This document shows positions 18,086-26,838 of a stretch of DNA of 64,000 nt, piece by piece; the stretch's first letter is position 1, and each line of letters opens with the position of its first letter. The position numbers and the translations under genes were made by a program. The notes beneath the pieces are model-generated. The model saw only the letters and a list, made by a program, of their open reading frames with translations, was not told the DNA's origin and made no database searches. The DNA is from Cloacibacillus evryensis DSM 19522 (GTDB taxonomy: Bacteria; Synergistota; Synergistia; Synergistales; Synergistaceae): assembly GCF_000585335.1 (NCBI RefSeq), contig NZ_KK073872.1, positions 2,595,283 through 2,659,282 on the forward strand, written 5' to 3'.

Positions 18086-19693
18086 TTAAGAGTTTCTTTT
18101 CGATATCTCTCTGACCGCCCTCTTGAGCAGCTCCGGCAGCACGTCGAGCGAGTAGCTCAGGTGCAGGCGTTCGTCTCTTTTATGGGGGGCCTCGCCGCTC
18201 GGGCCGAGGTTCATCACGGGAAGGCCTAGCCCCTGCATCTCCGCGAGCGGGATATTATAAATGCCGCCCCAGCCGGGCATATTCTCGCTGAGCGCACGCA
18301 CGTCGTCGTCGGAAACCTTCGCCCCTACGTAGCTGAGGTCGCAGAGTCCGGCGAAAAGCTCTGTCTCCGTCATTTTAAGCCCGTATTTTGCGGCGCACTC
18401 CTCCGCGACTGCGCGCGCAGCCGCGACCGCCGCCCTGTCGCGCGGGTCGTCCGTAATGTCGGTGCGCACCGCCAGCCACGGCGGCAAGAAGAAGCAGACG
18501 ATATAGGGCCCCTCCGCGCCGGAACGGTCGGCGATGAAATCGACGGCCTTTATGCCGCGAGCGCGCATATCGCCGGGGGGCAGCGTCTCTATATAGCGGC
18601 TCAGCTCATCGTCGAACGAAGCGCCGTGACGCCCGCGCGCAAGCTCTTTTAGCTCCTCCAGCGTATAGACTGCCGGTTCCGCCGGTTCAAACTCCGCCCC
18701 CTCATAGCCCAGCGCGAGAAGCGCGCGATAGGAGGCGGTGAGCTGCTCCGAGCTCTGGCGCAGCGCGTAGGCCGCGATGCCGCGCATCTGCTCCATCACC
18801 AGCGCGGGGGTGTTGTTCGTCGTGAAGCAATTGAAGTAGGCGTAAGCCTTATCGGGGACGGTAACGCTGTAAAAGTCGCGCAGCGCCTTCATGTCGAGAC
18901 AGATCCACGAGGGCTGGCAGACGCCGTGCAGCGGGTCCGCGAGGTAGGGGTTGCCCTCCGCGTACGCGACGAGCCGCGAGGCTGCTAGCAGCGCGGAGAA
19001 ACCGTTGTAACAGCTGCCGACATGGGCGTCGCGCCCGCGGATGTAGAAGCCCGGCATCAGCTTGCCGAGCGTGCCGAGGAATACCATCGGGCCGACAACG
19101 CCGGACTGCCCCGCCTCCCCCGGCTCGGTGTTCAGCGCCGCGAGAAAGTCAAGCCCCTCCGCCTGCATCGCCGCGATGGCCGGCAGCACGCCGCGCATAC
19201 CGGCCGAGGCGTTCTCCTCGTCCCCGACGAGGGCCATCACGAGGTTTACGTCAAAGAGGCCGCGGTCCTTCGCGAACTCCTCAATGAGCGCCGTTTCGAC
19301 CGCGACGCCGCACTTCATGTCCATCACGCCGCGCCCGTAGAGGATGTCTCCGCCGGCCCCGAATATCTCCGCGAGCCGGTCGGGAGCAAAGGCGTGTTCG
19401 GCGATATCGCCGTAGCATTTTATATCGACGACGTCGTAATGGCCGATGAGCAGCACCGTGCGCGCCGTCTTTTTGGCGGCGTCGACGCGGGCTACCAGCG
19501 ATTTCAACTTATAAAGCGAGCCCTCCAGCGGCGTTTCGGCCAGCTTAAGGTGAGCTCGATGTTCCTGGAAATAGGGAAGCTTTGAGAGCCTTTCAAAGAG
19601 CCATTCGCCGGGAGCGCTCTCCGCGGCGCTCTCCGTAACGCTCGGTATCGCAACAAGTTCTTTTATCATCGATAATAGATATTCTCTGTCCAC
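18086..19693 (-). CDS. M20 family peptidase, RocB-like
   Basis: A 535-residue metallopeptidase of the M20/RocB group. Metal-site motifs are GHYDVVD (about 83-89), GRGVMDMKCG, and the EE of the DEEN segment. The length exceeds simple M20 enzymes and matches the RocB-type proteins associated with arginine utilisation. It would hydrolyse an N-acyl or peptide bond in the cytosol. It is divergent from the CoA-transferase pair and shares a short promoter region with it. The substrate is not evident. Confidence 0.85.
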   Translation of the reverse strand: MDREYLLSMIKELVAIPSVTESAAESAPGEWLFERLSKLPYFQEHRAHLKLAETPLEGSLYKLKSLVARVDAAKKTARTVLLIGHYDVVDIKCYGDIAEHAFAPDRLAEIFGAGGDILYGRGVMDMKCGVAVETALIEEFAKDRGLFDVNLVMALVGDEENASAGMRGVLPAIAAMQAEGLDFLAALNTEPGEAGQSGVVGPMVFLGTLGKLMPGFYIRGRDAHVGSCYNGFSALLAASRLVAYAEGNPYLADPLHGVCQPSWICLDMKALRDFYSVTVPDKAYAYFNCFTTNNTPALVMEQMRGIAAYALRQSSEQLTASYRALLALGYEGAEFEPAEPAVYTLEELKELARGRHGASFDDELSRYIETLPPGDMRARGIKAVDFIADRSGAEGPYIVCFFLPPWLAVRTDITDDPRDRAAVAAARAVAEECAAKYGLKMTETELFAGLCDLSYVGAKVSDDDVRALSENMPGWGGIYNIPLAEMQGLGLPVMNLGPSGEAPHKRDERLHLSYSLDVLPELLKRAVREISKRNS

Positions 19694-19766
19694 AGCTACC
19701 GCCTCCTAGGTCGATTAAATGATATCACAATAGGCGGCCTGCCAGCGCGCAGGGAGAAACTTCTCC

Positions 19767-19794
19767 TTGACATTCGCCGCCGCGGCTGTAAAAC
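19767..19794 (+). promoter_or_regulatory. candidate sigma-70 promoter of the CoA-transferase genes
   Basis: TTGACA at 19767-19772 is followed after 16 bp by TAAAAC at 19789-19794, 35 bp before the start codon at 19829. The -35 box is perfect and the -10 box is weak. Confidence 0.35.
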
Positions 19795-19828
19795 TTGTGG
19801 CAGAACGCTTGAGAGGATGTTTTACTGA

Positions 19829-20536
19829 ATGGCGAAACCATTTATCAAGCCCGTCATCACCGCCGGCGAGGCCGCGGCGTACATATCGCCGGGGAGCTCG
19901 CTGATGATCGGCGGCTTCAATTACGGCGGCGCGCCCTATACGATCATAGAGGCGCTTTGTGAGAGCGGCGTGAGAGATATCGACCTCATCTGCGTCGACA
20001 CCAGCTACTTCCAGACTAAAGTACCGGGCCCGGTCGGCGTGGCGCGGCTCGTGACGAACGGGCAGCTCCGCTCGCTCGTCGCCTCACACATCGGCCTCAA
20101 TAAAAAGACACAGGAGCTGTATACGAGCGGGGAGCTGAAGATAGAGCTTATCCCGATGGGCACCTTCGTCGAGCGCATCCGCGCGGGCGGCGCCGGGCTC
20201 GGCGGCATCCTCACGCCGACCGGCGTGGACACCGTCTATGAGGAGGGGCGCGACAGCGTCGAGCTCGACGGGCGGCGCTACATCATCGAACGCCCGCTAA
20301 AGGCCGACGTCGCCCTCATCCGCGCATACAGGGCGGACGCGGCGGGAAATCTCATCTACTACGGAACGAACCGGAATTTCAATCCGACGATGGCGACCGC
20401 CGCGGCAAAGGTCGTGGCCGAAGTGGACGAAGTCGTGCCAATCGGCGGGATAGCCCCGGACGACGTCGTAACGCCGGGCATCTTCATCGACGCGCTGGTA
20501 TTGAAGGGAGAGGGCGAATATGCTTCCAGAACTTAG
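19829..20536 (+). CDS. CoA-transferase family I, alpha subunit
   Basis: A 235-residue subunit of a 3-oxoacid/acetate-type CoA-transferase. It shows the glycine-rich loop SSLMIGGFNYGG and the MGTFVERIRAGGAGLGGILTPTGVDT segment typical of alpha subunits. It overlaps the beta subunit by 17 bp, so the two are translationally coupled. The enzyme would move CoA between acyl-CoA and an acid during amino-acid fermentation. The acid cannot be identified. Confidence 0.92.
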   Translation: MAKPFIKPVITAGEAAAYISPGSSLMIGGFNYGGAPYTIIEALCESGVRDIDLICVDTSYFQTKVPGPVGVARLVTNGQLRSLVASHIGLNKKTQELYTSGELKIELIPMGTFVERIRAGGAGLGGILTPTGVDTVYEEGRDSVELDGRRYIIERPLKADVALIRAYRADAAGNLIYYGTNRNFNPTMATAAAKVVAEVDEVVPIGGIAPDDVVTPGIFIDALVLKGEGEYASRT

Positions 20537-21188
20537 CGAGAACGAGGCGCGCGCGCGTATAGCGAGGAGGATAGCGGCGGAGCTCGAGGACGGCGCGCTG
20601 GTAAACCTCGGCATCGGCATCCCGCAGCTCGTGCCCGACTATGTGCCGAAAAACGTGCGGCTCATACTGCAGACGGAAAACGGCGTCATCAACGCCGGCC
20701 CGGGCAGGGACAAAGACGATCTGCGCGTCATCGACGCCGGCGGAACGCCGGTCTCGGTGCTGCCCGGCGGCGCGCTGATCTCCTCCGAGCTGAGTTTCGC
20801 GATCATGCGCGGCGGCCACATCGACGTCACCATTCTCGGCGCGCTTGAGGTCGACCGCGAGGGCAGCCTCGCGAACTGGATGATCCCGCAGGTACGCGTA
20901 CCCGGCATGGGCGGCGCGATGGACATCGTTGCGGGAGCGAAGAAGGTCTACGTCGCGACGCGCCACTTCGACAGGGATGGACGCAGCAAACTCGTGCAGA
21001 AATGCTCGCTGCCGCTGACCGGCCATGGCGTGGTGGACGTGATCGTCACCGAATACTGCGTCGTGCGTAATATTTACGGACGCATGGTGATGACCGAAAT
21101 AGCCGAGGACGCGAGCCTCCAGCTCCTGCTCGACCGGACGGAGATGCGGCTCGACGTCAGCTCCGGACTGAAGCGGAGCCGGTTTTAA
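20520..21188 (+). CDS. CoA-transferase family I, beta subunit
   Basis: A 222-residue subunit with the active-site glutamate E53 in the TENG motif. That residue forms the glutamyl-CoA thioester in family I enzymes. GIGIPQLVPDY and MGGAMDIVAGAKKV are further conserved segments. The ATG at 20520 lies inside the alpha gene. No third gene follows, so the pair forms the complete enzyme. Confidence 0.92.
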   Translation: MLPELSENEARARIARRIAAELEDGALVNLGIGIPQLVPDYVPKNVRLILQTENGVINAGPGRDKDDLRVIDAGGTPVSVLPGGALISSELSFAIMRGGHIDVTILGALEVDREGSLANWMIPQVRVPGMGGAMDIVAGAKKVYVATRHFDRDGRSKLVQKCSLPLTGHGVVDVIVTEYCVVRNIYGRMVMTEIAEDASLQLLLDRTEMRLDVSSGLKRSRF

Positions 21189-21274
21189 GGGACGCGTGGA
21201 GTCCGGCGGCAGGCGGCGCAGACCTTTCAGCGCCGCGCCGCCTTTCCGGGCGGCCCATTCATACCGGCGTCCGT

Positions 21275-22210
21275 TTAAAAAGATTCTTCCATCGCCCGGA
21301 TCTGCCGCAGGTAGGTACGGTTGACGGGGACGGCGAGCCCGTGCCTGTCAGCGATATCGACCACGGTCCCCGCGAAGGCCTCGACCTCTGTCAAACGCCT
21401 TGCTTCGATATCCTGCAGCATCGAGGTCTTTCCCTCGGCGCCAAGCATATCCATTATCCTGAAACAGTCATCTATCTCCCTCGTCCCCAGGGAGATCCCC
21501 TCGGCGCCGGCCGCGGCCGCGGCCTCCTCCATCGCCGAACGCATGAGGGCGCGCGCGCTCGGGGAGCGCTGCATCATTCCGTACGTGAAGCCCAGTATCG
21601 CGGAGGTCTGGTTAAGCCCCGTATTCATCATGAACTTTTTCCACAGGCTCGTTATCATGTCTTCGGGAATCTCATATTCGATGCCGGTGCGCAGAAAAAA
21701 ATCCTCCACCGCCGCGACATTCTCCGAATAACGGCCCGGCTCGTTGCGCGCCTCCCCGAAGGGGATGAAGCCGGTATTCCCGCAGAACGTGCTGTCGCCG
21801 ACACGCGTCGCGTCTATCTTCATCGCGTAGGAGTAGAGGACCCTCTCCGCGCCATAACGCGACATCAGCAGCCGTTCGCTCGTGACTCCGTTCAGCGGCG
21901 CGATGATCACCGTCCTGGGGCCGACAAAATCCCGAATGTCATCTATCGCCCCGGCAAGCTGGGTGTTCTTCACGGATACGAATACCAGATCGGCCGGCGG
22001 TTCGCCGGTGCCGGGTTCCGCGACGTTGAAGCGGCAGCGCCTTCCATTATAGTTCATCCCATTTTGGCGGCAGCGCTCGGCGCGCTCCCCCGCGGCAATG
22101 ACACGTATCTTCTCCATGGGCAGGCGCTCCGCCATCGTCGTCAGATAGGCGCATCCGACCGCGCCAAGCCCGATAAGGGCCACGTCCTCTATCTTTTTCA
22201 TTTTCATCAT
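21275..22210 (-). CDS. ketopantoate reductase-like (ApbA/PanE family) oxidoreductase
   Basis: About 311 residues with the N-terminal NAD(P) motif ALIGLGAVGCAYL and a C-terminal 6-phosphogluconate-dehydrogenase-like helical domain (LWKKFMMNTGLNQTSA). Starts at 22210, 22207 and 22201 are all possible; none has a strong ribosome site. The family reduces 2-dehydropantoate, but many members act on other 2-oxo acids, and no pan genes are adjacent. It is convergent with the CoA-transferase genes. Confidence 0.8.
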   Translation of the reverse strand: MMKMKKIEDVALIGLGAVGCAYLTTMAERLPMEKIRVIAAGERAERCRQNGMNYNGRRCRFNVAEPGTGEPPADLVFVSVKNTQLAGAIDDIRDFVGPRTVIIAPLNGVTSERLLMSRYGAERVLYSYAMKIDATRVGDSTFCGNTGFIPFGEARNEPGRYSENVAAVEDFFLRTGIEYEIPEDMITSLWKKFMMNTGLNQTSAILGFTYGMMQRSPSARALMRSAMEEAAAAAGAEGISLGTREIDDCFRIMDMLGAEGKTSMLQDIEARRLTEVEAFAGTVVDIADRHGLAVPVNRTYLRQIRAMEESF

Positions 22211-22437
22211 CCGTTTCGTTAAAGGTTTGTCTTCTCCGTTCCTTAAACGCCGGCGCCGCGCGATCCTCAAAACGCCCTATCGGCCCTTCGGCATATGCGG
22301 GTATATTATATACGTTCGCACGCTGCGAAAGGCGTTTGCCGGCCGCCGCGCGGTGTATAATTTGAAATATCCCGATCCATATTATGGCCGGCGTATATAA
22401 AGAAACGTATATTTCATACAAGATTGGAGGAACAGGC

Positions 22438-23829
22438 ATGGGAATTGAAGCTGGAATAATGGTCCCGCACCCTCCGCTCATAATACCGGAGGTCGGCAAA
22501 GGCGGGGAAAAAACCATCTCAAAGACCGCCGCGGCGTACGAAAGGGCCGCTTCGTTCATCGCCGGCGCCGCGCCGGAGACGCTGATCGTCATCTCGCCGC
22601 ACGCCGCCGTCTACCGCGATTATTTCCACATCTCTCCCGGCGCACGCGCGTCTGGAAGTTTCGCGAACTTCGGCGCTCCGCGGGCCGCCGTCTCCGTAGA
22701 TTACGACGCGGAATTTGTAAGCGGGCTCGAGACATTGGCGGAGGCCGGCGGCCTGCCCGCGGGAACGCTTGGGGAGCGTCTCGGAGAGCTTGACCACGCG
22801 ACGCTCGTGCCGCTCTATTTCCTTGAAAAGACTTGCGGCGCGATAAAAGCAAAGGTCGTGCGCGTCGCGATCTCCGGACTTCCGCTCACAGAGCACTACC
22901 GCCTCGGAATGCTCATCAGGGAGACAGCCGAGCGGCTCCGCCGGAGGACGGCGATAATCGCCAGCGGCGATCTCTCGCACCGCCTCAAGGAGGACGGCCC
23001 TTACGGTTTCAATCCGGAGGGTCCTCGCTACGACGCGCTCGTCATGGATGTGATGGGACGCGGAGCCTTCGGCGAGCTTTTTGACTTTTCAGAGGGATTC
23101 TGCGAAAGCGCCGGAGAGTGTGGGCACCGCTCATTCGTCGTCATGGCCGGGGCCTTCGACGGCACGGCGGTCAAGGCCGAACCTCTGTCATACGAGGGCC
23201 CCTTCGGCGTCGGCTACGGGACATGCCTCTTCCGCGCGGCGGGGCCGGATGAAAACCGGCGCTTCCTCACGGAATTCGCGGATAGAGAGCGCGCGCGGCT
23301 TGCCGCGCTGAAGGAAAAGGAGGACGCCTATGTCCGCCTCGCGCGCGCCGCCGTCGAGACATACGTCACCAGCGGCAAAAAGATCGCCGTACCGGCCGGA
23401 CTGCCGGCGGAGATGCTTTCGCGCCGCGCCGGCACCTTCGTCTCGCTCAAAAAAGATGGAAGACTGCGGGGCTGCATCGGAACCATCGCTGCCGCCTCGC
23501 CCTCGGTGGCGGCGGAGATAATCAACAACGCCATAAGCGCGGCGTCGAGCGACCCGCGCTTCGACCCGGTCGAAAGAAAAGAGCTGCCCCAGCTCGTCTA
23601 CAGCGTGGACGTCCTCGGCGAAACTGAAAAGATCGGCTCCGCCGCCGAACTCGACGTAAAAAGATACGGCGTGATCGTAACCAGGGGCGGGCGGCGCGGC
23701 CTGCTGCTGCCAAACCTTGAGGGCGTCGACAGCGTCGAAGAGCAGATCTCCATCGCGAAGGAAAAGGCCGGCATCGGCAAGGGCGAGAAAGCGGAGCTTG
23801 AAAGATTCGAGGTGGTGCGCCATCACTAG
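22438..23829 (+). CDS. AmmeMemoRadiSam system Memo-AMMECR1 fusion protein
   Basis: A 463-residue two-domain protein starting at the ATG at 22438 behind TTGGAGGAAC. Residues 1-275 are Memo-like, related to class III extradiol dioxygenases (MVPHPPLIIPEVG, ISPHAAVYRD, ASGDLSHRLKEDGPYG, with metal-type histidines). Residues about 290-463 form an AMMECR1 domain (GTFVSLKKDGRLRGCIGT). Genomes often carry the two domains with a radical SAM gene, as here, where it overlaps the 3' end. The chemistry of this three-part system is not established. Confidence 0.92.
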   Translation: MGIEAGIMVPHPPLIIPEVGKGGEKTISKTAAAYERAASFIAGAAPETLIVISPHAAVYRDYFHISPGARASGSFANFGAPRAAVSVDYDAEFVSGLETLAEAGGLPAGTLGERLGELDHATLVPLYFLEKTCGAIKAKVVRVAISGLPLTEHYRLGMLIRETAERLRRRTAIIASGDLSHRLKEDGPYGFNPEGPRYDALVMDVMGRGAFGELFDFSEGFCESAGECGHRSFVVMAGAFDGTAVKAEPLSYEGPFGVGYGTCLFRAAGPDENRRFLTEFADRERARLAALKEKEDAYVRLARAAVETYVTSGKKIAVPAGLPAEMLSRRAGTFVSLKKDGRLRGCIGTIAAASPSVAAEIINNAISAASSDPRFDPVERKELPQLVYSVDVLGETEKIGSAAELDVKRYGVIVTRGGRRGLLLPNLEGVDSVEEQISIAKEKAGIGKGEKAELERFEVVRHH

Positions 23830-24652
23830 CATCAACTGCCCCGTATGCTTCCGGCACTGCCGGCTCGCGGAGGGCGAGACAGGCTTCTGCCGCGCGCGGC
23901 TGAACGCCGGCGGCAGAAGCGTCAGCGCGAGCTATGGGAAGATAACCTCCGCGGCGCTCGACCCGGTGGAGAAAAAACCCTTCGTGAATTTTTACCCCGG
24001 CAGCTTCATCCTCTCCGTCGGCACCTTCGGATGCAATATGGACTGTCCCTTCTGCCAGAATTACGAGATCGCCGGCGCCGGAGCGGGGGAGGTCCCGACG
24101 CGCGGCATATCCCCCGCCGAGCTCGCCGCGCTCGCCGTCGAGCTGCGGGAACGCGGCAGCATCGGCGTCGCCTATACCTACAACGAGCCGCTGATCGGCT
24201 GGGAATTCGTGCGCGACAGCGCCGCCGAGGTGAAAAAACGCGGGATGAAAAATGCCGCCGTCACCAACGGCTCCGTCACGCAGGAGATACTCCGAGAGCT
24301 GCTGCCCTACATTGACGCATACAATATCGACCTTAAAGGCTTCACGCGCGAATACTACCGGAAACTTGGAGGCGACCTCGACACGGTAAAGGGTTTTATA
24401 AAGACCGCCGCCGCTCACGCCCACGTAGAACTGACGACACTCATCGTACCGGGAGAGAACGACGGCGCGGATGAGATGGCGGCGCTCGCCGCCTGGGTCG
24501 CTTCCGTCGACAGAAAGATCCCCCTCCACATCACGCGATTTTTCCCGCGCAGGCTCATGAAAGATAGAGAGGCCACTGATACGGGGCTGCTTCGCCGGCT
24601 GGCGGAGGCAGCGAAAAAAGAACTCGAAACCGTCGTACTGGGCAATATATAG
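23798..24652 (+). CDS. AmmeMemoRadiSam system radical SAM enzyme
   Basis: A 284-residue radical SAM protein if started at the TTG at 23798; no ATG lies in a sensible place, and the true start must lie before the N-terminal cysteines (C14, C17, C21, C31). The SAM-cluster motif is C79-x3-C83-x2-C86 (CNMDCPFC). It resembles pyruvate-formate-lyase-activating-type enzymes. The gene overlaps the Memo-AMMECR1 gene by 32 bp, indicating coupled translation and shared function. Confidence 0.9.
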   Translation: MKDSRWCAITSINCPVCFRHCRLAEGETGFCRARLNAGGRSVSASYGKITSAALDPVEKKPFVNFYPGSFILSVGTFGCNMDCPFCQNYEIAGAGAGEVPTRGISPAELAALAVELRERGSIGVAYTYNEPLIGWEFVRDSAAEVKKRGMKNAAVTNGSVTQEILRELLPYIDAYNIDLKGFTREYYRKLGGDLDTVKGFIKTAAAHAHVELTTLIVPGENDGADEMAALAAWVASVDRKIPLHITRFFPRRLMKDREATDTGLLRRLAEAAKKELETVVLGNI

Positions 24653-24675
24653 CCGCCGGAAACGGAGAAAAAAGG

Positions 24676-24700
24676 AACTCCAGACTTAGCCGGGAGTTTT
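24676..24700 (+). terminator. weak terminator after the radical SAM gene
   Basis: The stem AACTCC/GGAGTT is followed by TTTT, 24 bp behind the stop codon. Confidence 0.4.
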
Positions 24701-24711
24701 CTTCAGAGAAC

Positions 24712-24740
24712 AAAAAGTGCGGCAGATAAACCTGCCGCAC
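24712..24740 (-). terminator. intrinsic terminator of the microprotein gene at 24811
   Basis: The hairpin GTGCGGCAG/CTGCCGCAC is followed on the minus strand by TTTTT. Confidence 0.75.
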
Positions 24741-24810
24741 CGGTCTGAAGGAAGTGACATAGTCTGTGAGTGGGGGACAGACTTTGTCTCTGAACAAGTC
24801 GTTTGGGCTT

Positions 24811-24963
24811 TTACATCGCCCTAGCGGCAGTTTTCGCGTGCCCTTTATCATCCTTAGCGCAGTCGCGCCATACCTCGCCGATCACCATCACGAGCGCGAA
24901 AACCAGGCTGCCGGCCGCTGTAAAGGCTGTGGCTCCAACCATGATCATTTCTCCGTACGTCAT
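24811..24963 (-). CDS. 50-residue single-pass membrane microprotein A
   Basis: A short gene with ATG at 24963, a TTGAGGAGG site at proper distance, its own terminator and a candidate promoter at 25030-25058. The peptide begins MTYGEMIMVGATA, has one hydrophobic helix (about residues 8-28) and a charged tail ending in AARAM. A second gene of exactly the same length and the same N-terminal GEM pattern lies 190 bp upstream (25156-25308). No known family was recognised. Size and topology are reminiscent of small subunits of secondary transporters, but no transporter is adjacent. Confidence 0.65.
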   Translation of the reverse strand: MTYGEMIMVGATAFTAAGSLVFALVMVIGEVWRDCAKDDKGHAKTAARAM

Positions 24964-25029
24964 TGTGACAACCTCCTCAAGCAGTGCTGAATTTTTAATT
25001 CCCTGGAACGGCCGCTCCTGATGGCATTA

Positions 25030-25058
25030 ATAATAACAGCCGCGTATCAATTAGTAAA
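25030..25058 (-). promoter_or_regulatory. candidate promoter of microprotein A
   Basis: Minus-strand TTTACT (25053-25058), a 17-bp spacer and TATTAT (25030-25035). The box before microprotein B is similar. Confidence 0.35.
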
Positions 25059-25103
25059 ACGACGACTTTGAATGAGAGCCATGCGATAATTTCATGTAAA
25101 AAG

Positions 25104-25138
25104 ACAAAAAAAAGAGCGGCCATAAAGGCCGCACCTCT
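25104..25138 (-). terminator. intrinsic terminator of microprotein B
   Basis: The hairpin GCGGCC-ATAAA-GGCCGC with an extended AGAG/CTCT base is followed on the minus strand by eight T residues. Confidence 0.8.
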
Positions 25139-25155
25139 TCCTAGGGAGGAATATA

Positions 25156-25308
25156 TTAGCAACCGGCTCTTTTTACCTCTGTCTGAGGTATCTTTGATTC
25201 GAGCGGCTCACTCCAAATTGTTATCTTCAGCATGTACAGCGTGAATACGGTCGAAACCAACGCCGTAATTCCCATTACGCTCATCAGGACCATTTCTCCT
25301 ATCGCCAT
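25156..25308 (-). CDS. 50-residue single-pass membrane microprotein B
   Basis: ATG at 25308 with an AAGGGGG site. The peptide begins MAIGEMVLMSVMG, has one transmembrane stretch (about residues 7-32) and a polar tail ending in VKRAGC. It shares the G-E-M start, the length and the helix position with microprotein A, so the two are paralogs. It has its own terminator and a matching candidate promoter. Function is unknown. Confidence 0.65.
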   Translation of the reverse strand: MAIGEMVLMSVMGITALVSTVFTLYMLKITIWSEPLESKIPQTEVKRAGC

Positions 25309-25345
25309 CCTTATTACCCCCTTCGCGTCTCTTCGTTATGCGTTG

Positions 25346-25375
25346 AGTATAGCCAAGCGGCAATAAATAAGTAAA
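25346..25375 (-). promoter_or_regulatory. candidate promoter of microprotein B
   Basis: Minus-strand TTTACT (25370-25375), an 18-bp spacer and TATACT (25346-25351). Confidence 0.35.
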
Positions 25376-25580
25376 TCAAAACATTTCTCTATTTTGTCTC
25401 CGGTGCGTAGATTTGCTTAGACGAAAAAAGCCTGTCCCCACGCGGCTTTATCGGCATTTTTAAAAACACCCGCCGGCAATATATGGTACAAGCCAATATC
25501 AAAGCCGATTACCGGCGCAAAAACCGATAATAGGGTTCTTATAGTTATCTTCCTTATGATTTTATATATATTATTGATTC

Positions 25581-25633
25581 AAAAAAAGAGGCTGACGCGC
25601 CCTGACACAGGGGTTTCACGCGCCTAAAGCCTC
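25581..25633 (-). terminator. terminator of the proline racemase-family gene
   Basis: An outer stem GAGGC/GCCTC and an inner GCGC pairing with bulges are followed on the minus strand by seven T residues, about 40 bp behind the stop. Confidence 0.55.
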
Positions 25634-25671
25634 CTTAAACGGAGAAACTGCGTAGTATTGCCGATCCGTCT

Positions 25672-26676
25672 TCAGTGAAGGAGAAAACCAGGAAGCAGCG
25701 GATCGTTCTCGTGGCTGATGAGCCAGTTAAAGCCGACGATGTTCGCGCTGCCTTTGATAAAGGGAATGATCGAATGATAATCTCCGATCATCGGCCCCTC
25801 TTCATAACGGCCCTCAAAGAGAGTGCCGAGTATGCTCTCGTGAAGAAAAGGTTCATTTGGCGCAAGGTCGCCGCGGTCGGCCAGCAGCGCCATCTTCGCG
25901 CATGTTCCCGTGCCGCAGGGCGAGCGGTCCACATTACAGGCCCCGAAGATCACGCAGTTGCGGGCATGTTCGCCGTCGCGGTGCAGACCGAATTCCGCGA
26001 GCAATATTTTATTGTTCATCGGGATCTGCGGATGGTGTACCGTATACTGCCTGTTGGCCTCCTCTATAACCTCGACGCCAAGCCTGATGAGGCGGGGCGC
26101 CTCCTGCGGCACGAGGTCAAGGCCGAAATCCGCGGCGTCCATGATCGCGAAAAAACTGCCGCCGAAGCAGATATCGAACTTCACAGTCCGCCCCAGCGAT
26201 GGAAGATGGAGGTCGAGGCCGCGCGCATATACGAAAGAGGGGACATTCTGCAGCGTCGCACTGACGGCCTCGCCATGTACGACCTCGACCTTAAGCGTAA
26301 CGAGGCCCGCGGGAGTATCGAGCTTCACATAGGTGTAGGGCTCATAGACCTGGACCATATGCAGGTTCACCATCGCCGACGCGAGGCCGATGGAGCCGTG
26401 GCCGCACATCGAGACGCTGCCGCCGGAGTCGCAGAAGATGACGCCGGTGTCGGCCTCCTCGTTGACGGGAGGCACCATGATCGCGCCGAACATGTCGGCG
26501 TGGCCGCGCGGCTCCGTCATGATAAAGCGGCGGAAGTCGTTGTGGTTATGGCGGAAGTCCACCCACTTCTCCGCCATCGAGGCGCCGCGAAATATCGGCG
26601 CTCCTCCAATAACGATACGTGTCGGTTCTCCGCATGTGTGCGAATCAACGACGGCGACCATCTTGCCGATCTTCAT
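25672..26676 (-). CDS. proline racemase / hydroxyproline epimerase family enzyme
   Basis: A 334-residue cytosolic enzyme with both catalytic cysteines of the family: C91 in MCGHGSIG and C254 in DRSPCGTGTC. Members that have lost the second Cys are dehydratases, so this one should racemise or epimerise. In proline-fermenting anaerobes it makes D-proline from L-proline; alternatively it is a 4-hydroxyproline epimerase. No proline reductase gene is in the window to decide. It is a single-gene unit with its own terminator. Confidence 0.88.
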   Translation of the reverse strand: MKIGKMVAVVDSHTCGEPTRIVIGGAPIFRGASMAEKWVDFRHNHNDFRRFIMTEPRGHADMFGAIMVPPVNEEADTGVIFCDSGGSVSMCGHGSIGLASAMVNLHMVQVYEPYTYVKLDTPAGLVTLKVEVVHGEAVSATLQNVPSFVYARGLDLHLPSLGRTVKFDICFGGSFFAIMDAADFGLDLVPQEAPRLIRLGVEVIEEANRQYTVHHPQIPMNNKILLAEFGLHRDGEHARNCVIFGACNVDRSPCGTGTCAKMALLADRGDLAPNEPFLHESILGTLFEGRYEEGPMIGDYHSIIPFIKGSANIVGFNWLISHENDPLLPGFLLH

Positions 26677-26838
26677 GCTGCCATCTCCTTCCGTCTACGG
26701 TGGGCGAAACCTTTTTTATAATATCAGAAAAGGGAATATATGGCAACTATAGGTTAGTTTTATAACAAATAAAAATTTATTTATACAACATGGTTTGAAA
26801 TATTCAGACAACACATTCAAAAGGCCCGGCTTTTCTTA

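Larger units (their letters stand above)
25309..25671. other. intergenic region between microprotein B and the racemase gene
   Basis: It holds the candidate promoter of microprotein B and, at its right end, the terminator of the racemase gene. The AT-rich middle shows no gene. Confidence 0.5.

Noticed and set aside
24811-25308. Microproteins as small subunits of an NSS (MetS-like) transporter
   Set aside because: Size and topology fit, but no transporter gene is adjacent and the sequences do not resemble the MetS pattern I know. They are kept as unknown.
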